In this document: positions 7,153 through 10,647 of the stretch, one piece after another
Numbering within the stretch: the stretch's first letter is position 1
Layout: each line of letters begins with the position of its first letter
NCBI GenBank assembly: GCA_015485245.1
Contig: WFTY01000053.1
Location: forward strand, 1 to 10,647
Origin: Anaerolineales bacterium
GTDB lineage: Bacteria > Chloroflexota > Anaerolineae > Anaerolineales > UBA11858
Direction: 5' to 3'
Length of the DNA stretch: 10,647 bases
Made by a program: the position numbers and the translations under genes
The notes under the pieces: generated by a model
What the model was told of the DNA's origin: nothing
The model's database searches: none
The model's input: only the letters and a program-made list of their open reading frames with translations

Positions 7153-7980
7153 ATGACCACCCCCTTGCCCTCTTTCGAATCCGCACCGGTTTTTCCCAAA
7201 GGCGTCGTTTATTTGGTTGGCGCTGGCCCGGGCCGCGCGGATTTGATCACCGTGCGCGGCCTGCAGATCCTCCGTCAGGCGGATGTGGTTTTGTACGACC
7301 GGCTGATCGCGCCAGAGCTGTTGGATGCACTGCCCCCTCACGCTATTCGCATCTATGTGGGCAAAAAGATGCACCATCACGCGGTGCCTCAGAAGGACAT
7401 TCAGCAAATGCTCATCCATTTCGCCAGGCAAGGCAAGCTGGTGGTGCGATTGAAAGGTGGGGATCCCTTTGTTTTCGGCAGAGGGGGCGAGGAAGCCCTG
7501 GCTCTGCGGGGGGCGGGCGTGCCCTTTGAGGTGGTGCCAGGGGTGAGTTCAGCGGTCGCCGCGCCCGCTTATGCCGGCGTGCCCGTCACCCATCGCGGCG
7601 TCGCGCGGGCGTTTGCTGTCATCACAGGGCATCAAGCCGCCACGCATGGCGGGGGGCCTGTAGATTGGTCGGCCTTCGCCAGTATCCCCACTTTGGTGAT
7701 CCTGATGGGCGTGACTCGAGTGAAAGAGATCGTCGCGGGTTTGTTGGCGGCCGGGCGCGCCGAAGACACGCCGGCAATGGTTGTTGAATGGGCCACGACC
7801 GAACGGCAGCGTATTGTGCAGGCGCCACTGGGTGAACTGCCAGAAAAAATTGCCCTTGCAGACATCCGCAGCCCTGCCGTCATCGTGGTAGGCGAGGTTG
7901 TTTCCTTGGGCGAATGGTTGGCCTGGGCACCATTGGAAGCAGAAAAAGACGAGGAAGGAGGTGCTGGATCGAAAAAGTAG
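7153..7980 (+). CDS. cobA: Uroporphyrinogen-III C-methyltransferase (SUMT)
   Basis: A 275-residue SUMT that methylates uroporphyrinogen III at C2 and C7 with SAM to give precorrin-2, the branch point to cobalamin and sirohaem. Signatures: VVYLVGAGPGRADLITVRG (18-36), ADVVLYDRLIAPELL (43-57), VGKKMHHHAVPQ (69-80), VVRLKGGDPFVFGRGGEE (97-114), VVPGVSSAVAAPAYAGVPVT (127-146), ARAFAVITGH (151-160) and VVEWATTERQR (210-220). It is a stand-alone CobA; the dehydrogenase that CysG carries on the same chain is here fused to CbiL just upstream. ATG 7153 is 4 nt after the preceding stop, suggesting translational coupling. In-frame ATGs at 7141 and 7096 would overlap the upstream gene by 8 and 53 nt and cannot be excluded; there is no SD to decide. 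The acidic/basic tail after residue 260 is not conserved. Confidence 0.96.
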   Translation: MTTPLPSFESAPVFPKGVVYLVGAGPGRADLITVRGLQILRQADVVLYDRLIAPELLDALPPHAIRIYVGKKMHHHAVPQKDIQQMLIHFARQGKLVVRLKGGDPFVFGRGGEEALALRGAGVPFEVVPGVSSAVAAPAYAGVPVTHRGVARAFAVITGHQAATHGGGPVDWSAFASIPTLVILMGVTRVKEIVAGLLAAGRAEDTPAMVVEWATTERQRIVQAPLGELPEKIALADIRSPAVIVVGEVVSLGEWLAWAPLEAEKDEEGGAGSKK

Positions 7981-8029
7981 GATTTCTTACCAGATTTTAA
8001 CGTAAGTTTAATCCCACTCTTCATTTATC

Positions 8030-8054
8030 GGTGGTTTTTCGGGCCATTTTTTTT
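8030..8054 (+). terminator. Weak intrinsic terminator candidate after cobA
   Basis: GGTGGT (8030-8035) can pair with GCCATT (8043-8048) using several G-U pairs around a 7-nt loop, and the right arm runs into eight T residues (8047-8054). The stem is weak, so this is tentative; the T-tract and the promoter-like sequence right behind it support a transcription unit boundary. Confidence 0.25.
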
Positions 8055-8082
8055 GACCTTTATTGCGAGATTGTGTTAAGGT
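8053..8082 (+). promoter_or_regulatory. Sigma70-like promoter for hemA
   Basis: TTGACC (8053-8058) matches five of six bases of the -35 consensus; 18 nt later lies TAAGGT (8077-8082), which keeps the key T, A and final T of a -10 box. The region 7981-8154 is much more AT-rich than its surroundings. Transcription would start near 8089, leaving a leader of about 65 nt before the hemA ATG. Pattern match only. Confidence 0.45.
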
Positions 8083-8111
8083 TTACTCAGAATAATTGAG
8101 ATTTACTAAAC
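8081..8111 (+). promoter_or_regulatory. Dyad at the predicted hemA transcription start
   Basis: GTTTACTCA (8081-8089) is mirrored by TGAG (8097-8100) and TAAAC (8107-8111): CTCA/TGAG inner arms and GTTTA/TAAAC outer arms, with a 6-nt insertion on the right side. It overlaps the end of the -10 box and the expected start site, where an operator could act. TTTACT also occurs twice (8082-8087, 8102-8107). Low-complexity AT sequence could produce this by chance. Confidence 0.3.
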
Positions 8112-8143
8112 TTTGAGCTTGAAGGTCCTTTTCTATTTCCCAC

Positions 8144-8147
8144 AAGG
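8144..8147 (+). promoter_or_regulatory. Ribosome binding site of hemA
   Basis: AAGG lies 7 nt before ATG 8155 in the context CACAAGGCAGAACC. It is the only start in the window with a well-placed Shine-Dalgarno-like sequence, and it supports ATG 8155 over the upstream in-frame TTG-type starts. Confidence 0.5.
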
Positions 8148-8154
8148 CAGAACC

Positions 8155-9417
8155 ATGATCATTCTTTGTCTCGGACTGAACCACCGCACGACGCCTCTGG
8201 CCTATCGGGAAGTTTTCTCCCTCGAGGGGGATGACGCTCGCCAGGCGATGATCGCACTCGCGGCCAAGCCTGCCATCGACGAGGCGGTTGTTTTATCTAC
8301 ATGTAATCGCATGGAATGGTATCTGGCAGCTGCCGATGGGGCAGCTGCCGCAAAAGCTGTTCATGCATTTCTTGAAAACAGAACTGGTTTTCCTTTCGAA
8401 CAGCTGGAAGGCTACCTGTATCATTTCGAGGGACGACAGGCTGTGGAACACCTGATGCGCGTCGCGTCCGGATTGGACTCGATGGTGTTGGGGGAGCCAC
8501 AGATTTTGGGACAGGTGCGTAGCGCTTATGATATGGGGTTGGCGACCCAAACCATTGGTCCGGCCTTGGCCGAACTCTTTCGTGATGCCATTGCCGTCGG
8601 TAAAAAGGCCAGGACGGAGACCGCGATCAGTCGCAATGCGGTCTCTATTGGCACTGTGGCCATGCAGCTTGTCGCAGCGCATACGAGCGCACAGGCGAAG
8701 CCTCGCTTGGCCGTCGTGGGCGCTGGCGAGATGGGCACACTGGTGGCGCAATACGCGTCTAAGCTCGGGCATGGCCATTTGCGCATACTCAACCGCACCT
8801 TGGAGCGTGCGGAACGTTTAGCACGCCAGACCCACGCTACGGCCCATCCATTGTCCCAACTCCCTGAAACCCTGGCTTGGGCCGACGCCGTAATCGTCGC
8901 TGCTCGGGGTGCAGATTATTTAGTGCAGGCAGACATGCTCAAGGAGGATCGCACAACCCCGTTATTGTTGCTCGACCTGTCTGTGCCACGCGCCATCGAT
9001 CCTGCTTTGGCGGAGCATCCCGGCGTGCAATTGTTTGTGTTGGACGATCTTCAACAGGTCGTGCAACGGAACCTGGCCGAGCGCCAGGCCGCCATCCCCC
9101 AGGTGGAAGCACTGATCGCGGAAGGTGTGCAGAATTATATGAGCTGGCTACAGGGCAGAGAGGTGCTTCCCGTGTTGGTGGGGATGCGACGAAAGGCTAA
9201 CGATCTGGCTCGCGCCGAGCTGGAGCTTGCCCTTCGCAAACTGCCCACCGACGATCCTGCGGTGGCTGACCAGATGACCAGGCTCGCCCACCGTCTGGTC
9301 AACAAATTGCTGCACGAACCCACCATCCGTTTGAAGGAACAGGCGGCTCAAGGCCGAGCTGAACCCTATGCCCAGGCGCTCTCCGAACTTTTCGCCCTGG
9401 AAACCGCCCGGGAATGA
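8155..9417 (+). CDS. hemA: Glutamyl-tRNA reductase
   Basis: HemA reduces glutamyl-tRNA(Glu) with NADPH to glutamate-1-semialdehyde, the committed step of the C5 route to all tetrapyrroles. From ATG 8155 the protein has 420 residues, as is usual. It opens MIILCLGLNHRTTPL; the catalytic cysteine is Cys50 in VVLSTCNRMEWYL (45-57), and His99 (AVEHL) matches the conserved active-site His99 of E. coli. SGLDSMVLGEPQILGQV (105-121) is the family signature; RNAVSIGTVAMQLV (160-173) precedes the NADPH-binding loop VVGAGEMG (187-194) and ILNRT (211-215). The C-terminal part from ~310 is the helical dimerisation domain (ERQAAIPQVEALI, LPVLVGMRRKA, RLVNKLLHEPT). It is preceded by a promoter-like region and begins a hemA-hemC-hemD unit behind cobA. 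No truncation or missing residue is seen. Confidence 0.97.
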   Translation: MIILCLGLNHRTTPLAYREVFSLEGDDARQAMIALAAKPAIDEAVVLSTCNRMEWYLAAADGAAAAKAVHAFLENRTGFPFEQLEGYLYHFEGRQAVEHLMRVASGLDSMVLGEPQILGQVRSAYDMGLATQTIGPALAELFRDAIAVGKKARTETAISRNAVSIGTVAMQLVAAHTSAQAKPRLAVVGAGEMGTLVAQYASKLGHGHLRILNRTLERAERLARQTHATAHPLSQLPETLAWADAVIVAARGADYLVQADMLKEDRTTPLLLLDLSVPRAIDPALAEHPGVQLFVLDDLQQVVQRNLAERQAAIPQVEALIAEGVQNYMSWLQGREVLPVLVGMRRKANDLARAELELALRKLPTDDPAVADQMTRLAHRLVNKLLHEPTIRLKEQAAQGRAEPYAQALSELFALETARE

Positions 9418-9475
9418 GCGGCCGAGTTCTCGTTCATGCCCCCTGTCACCCCTGAAAATTGTATTTATCGATATC

Positions 9476-9491
9476 ATTCCGATTCTGGAAT
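9476..9491 (+). repeat. Small inverted repeat in hemA-hemC gap
   Basis: ATTCC (9476-9480) and GGAAT (9487-9491) are perfect reverse complements with a 6-nt loop, 33 nt before the hemC start. Five base pairs is close to chance level. The 107-nt gap (9418-9524) holds nothing else I can support; its AT-rich middle could contain a weak promoter. Confidence 0.2.
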
Positions 9492-9524
9492 AAATTCACC
9501 CCCACAAAACCGGCATTGCTACCT

Positions 9525-10445
9525 ATGTCTTCTATTTCTCGCCCCCTGATTTTTGCCACCCGACCTTCGGCCCTGGCCCGCTGGCAGACCGAGTACGTCA
9601 TAAGCCTGCTGCAGGCAGCCCATCCATCCATAGCCTTTGAAACCCTGGTGATTACCACCAAGGGCGATCGGATTCTCGACAAACCCTTGCCGGTGATTGG
9701 CGGCAAGGGCCTTTTTACGGCCGAATTAGAGCGCGCCCTGCATGAAGGTCAAGTTGATGCGGCGGTGCATTCGCTCAAGGACCTGCCCGTGGATGACTCG
9801 CCGGGCTTGACCATAGGGCTGACGCCTGCTCGAGCCGATGTCCGGGACGTGCTCATTTGTCCTGCAGGATACACCCTGGAGGACTTGCCGACGGGGGCGG
9901 TGGTGGGCACTTCCAGTTTGCGGCGCGCCGCCCAATTGCGCGCGCACCGCCCAGATCTCGACATACAACCGATTCGCGGCAATGTCGACACCCGCATCAG
10001 AAAGGCGCGCGAAGGACAATACGACGCCATTATCCTCGCCGCCGCTGGCGTGACGCGCCTGGGGTTGCAGGAGTATGTCACCCAGTATTTGCCTTTAGAT
10101 GTCATGTTGCCGGCGCCTGGGCAGGGCGTTTTAGGCGTGCAATGTCGTGCCGATGATGAGGTTACCCTGGAAGCTTTGGCGGCAGTGGAAGATGCCAGCG
10201 CTCGCGCGGCCGCCTGGGCCGAACGAGCTTTTCTTGCCGGCCTGGGCGGTGGCTGCTCCATTCCCGTCGCCGCCTATGCCGAAAAGCATGGCGACACCAT
10301 CCACCTGCGCGGGCTGGTCGCCTCTCCCGATGGGCGTCAGATATTGCGCGTGGAAGGTGAAGGCGCAGATCCCTGGCAGCTGGGGCAATCCTTGGCAGAG
10401 GAAGCCCTTGCCAGGGGCGCCGCTCAAATCTTGGCAAGCGCGTAA
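9525..10445 (+). CDS. hemC: Porphobilinogen deaminase (hydroxymethylbilane synthase)
   Basis: HemC links four porphobilinogens into hydroxymethylbilane, using a covalently bound dipyrromethane cofactor. The product from ATG 9525 is 306 residues, the normal size. Visible signatures: FATRPSALARWQTEYV (10-25), GGKGLFTAELERAL (59-72), VHSLKDLPVD (81-90) with catalytic Asp86, GTSSLRRAAQL (128-138), IRGNVDTRIRK (150-160), LAAAGVTRLGL (171-181), LPAPGQGVLGVQCR (195-208) and GGGCSIPVAAYA (241-252), where Cys244 carries the cofactor. An in-frame start at 9459 would add 22 unconserved residues, so it is rejected. A short G-free stretch (9489-9511) lies in front and there is no SD. It is 107 nt behind hemA and 71 nt ahead of hemD, so probably co-transcribed. 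Confidence 0.97.
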   Translation: MSSISRPLIFATRPSALARWQTEYVISLLQAAHPSIAFETLVITTKGDRILDKPLPVIGGKGLFTAELERALHEGQVDAAVHSLKDLPVDDSPGLTIGLTPARADVRDVLICPAGYTLEDLPTGAVVGTSSLRRAAQLRAHRPDLDIQPIRGNVDTRIRKAREGQYDAIILAAAGVTRLGLQEYVTQYLPLDVMLPAPGQGVLGVQCRADDEVTLEALAAVEDASARAAAWAERAFLAGLGGGCSIPVAAYAEKHGDTIHLRGLVASPDGRQILRVEGEGADPWQLGQSLAEEALARGAAQILASA

Positions 10446-10479
10446 ATCGCCCTTTTGCCGCGGCTCGAATCGCACCAGG

Positions 10480-10516
10480 CTTCATTTCATCCCCCATTCA
10501 ACACACTTCTAATCTT
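10480..10516 (+). other. G-free, SD-less leader of hemD
   Basis: The 37 nt before the hemD ATG contain no G. The leader holds TTCATTTCA at 10481-10489, which recurs in the cbiET leader (4512-4520) at the same 36-nt offset from the ATG. The start context CTTATG is shared with cbiC and cbiD. Confidence 0.4.
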
Positions 10517-10647
10517 ATGACGCCCACAATCGCAGTGACTCGAGCCGTTCATCAGGCTGCAGAAATGATCAACCTCCTGAAAAAAGCAGGCGCAAACGTA
10601 TTGCATTATCCTGCCATTGCTATCTCTCCTCCAGAAAACCCTCGAGA
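10517..10647 (+). CDS. hemD: Uroporphyrinogen-III synthase, N-terminal fragment (3' partial)
   Basis: Forty-three codons are visible before the window ends. The peptide starts MTPTIAVTRAVHQAAEMINL and continues with LLKKAGANVLHYPAIAISPP, the beta-strand, helix, Gly-Ala and Pro-Ala-Ile pattern at the N-terminus of HemD (vTR..., L...GA.v...P.i.i.p). HemD cyclises hydroxymethylbilane with inversion of ring D to give uroporphyrinogen III, the substrate of CobA encoded upstream. HemD is poorly conserved, so the call leans on its position 71 nt after hemC as well as on these residues. The gene runs off the right edge, and whether it is fused to another domain cannot be seen. Confidence 0.85.
   Translation, partial: MTPTIAVTRAVHQAAEMINLLKKAGANVLHYPAIAISPPENPR

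Noticed and set aside
7955..7963. AAGGAGGTG, an ideal Shine-Dalgarno sequence near the end of cobA
   Set aside because: No start codon or open frame follows at a suitable distance; it encodes part of the Glu/Gly-rich CobA tail.
10457..10464. Palindrome GCCGCGGC after hemC
   Set aside because: An 8-nt palindrome without a loop or T-run in GC-rich DNA is expected by chance.

Overview
This window is a tetrapyrrole biosynthesis cluster with every gene on the + strand. It covers most of the anaerobic (early cobalt insertion) corrin-ring pathway, followed by the first genes of the C5 haem/corrin precursor pathway. The host is clearly a bacterium. Moderately GC-rich coding DNA, multidomain cobalamin enzymes (CbiG-CbiH, CbiL-Met8, CbiE-CbiT), the C5 route (HemA from glutamyl-tRNA) and translation starts mostly lacking a Shine-Dalgarno sequence would fit an environmental lineage such as Chloroflexota. 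That placement is a guess; the sequence alone does not prove it.

Layout. 1-1681: CbiG-CbiH fusion, 5' end cut by the window edge. 1759-2580: cbiK cobaltochelatase. 2675-3295: cbiC. 3363-4487: cbiD. 4548-5768: cbiET (CobL-type). 5889-7148: cobalt-factor II C20-methyltransferase (CbiL) fused to a Met8/SirC-type precorrin-2 dehydrogenase. 7153-7980: cobA (uroporphyrinogen-III C-methyltransferase), starting 4 nt after the previous stop. 7981-8154: AT-rich intergenic region with a weak terminator candidate, a sigma70-like promoter and a dyad. 8155-9417: hemA. 9525-10445: hemC. 10517-end: hemD, cut by the right edge. No gene-free stretch exceeds 300 bases; gaps run from 4 to about 175 nt.

How they work together. 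HemA, HemC and HemD lead from glutamyl-tRNA to uroporphyrinogen III (HemL and HemB are not in the window). CobA makes precorrin-2. The Met8 domain oxidises it to sirohydrochlorin, CbiK inserts cobalt, and CbiL adds the C20 methyl. CbiH contracts the ring and methylates C17, CbiG opens the lactone, CbiD methylates C1, CbiE/CbiT methylate C5/C15 and decarboxylate, and CbiC moves a methyl to give cobyrinate. CbiF, CbiJ and CbiA are absent here and would be expected upstream or elsewhere.

The enzymes belong to known families, and I do not see an undescribed system. The points worth a second look are the CbiL-Met8 fusion with a short dehydrogenase domain, strongly G-depleted SD-less leaders in front of several genes, perfect hairpins just after the cbiK and cbiC stops, and a promoter/dyad in front of hemA.
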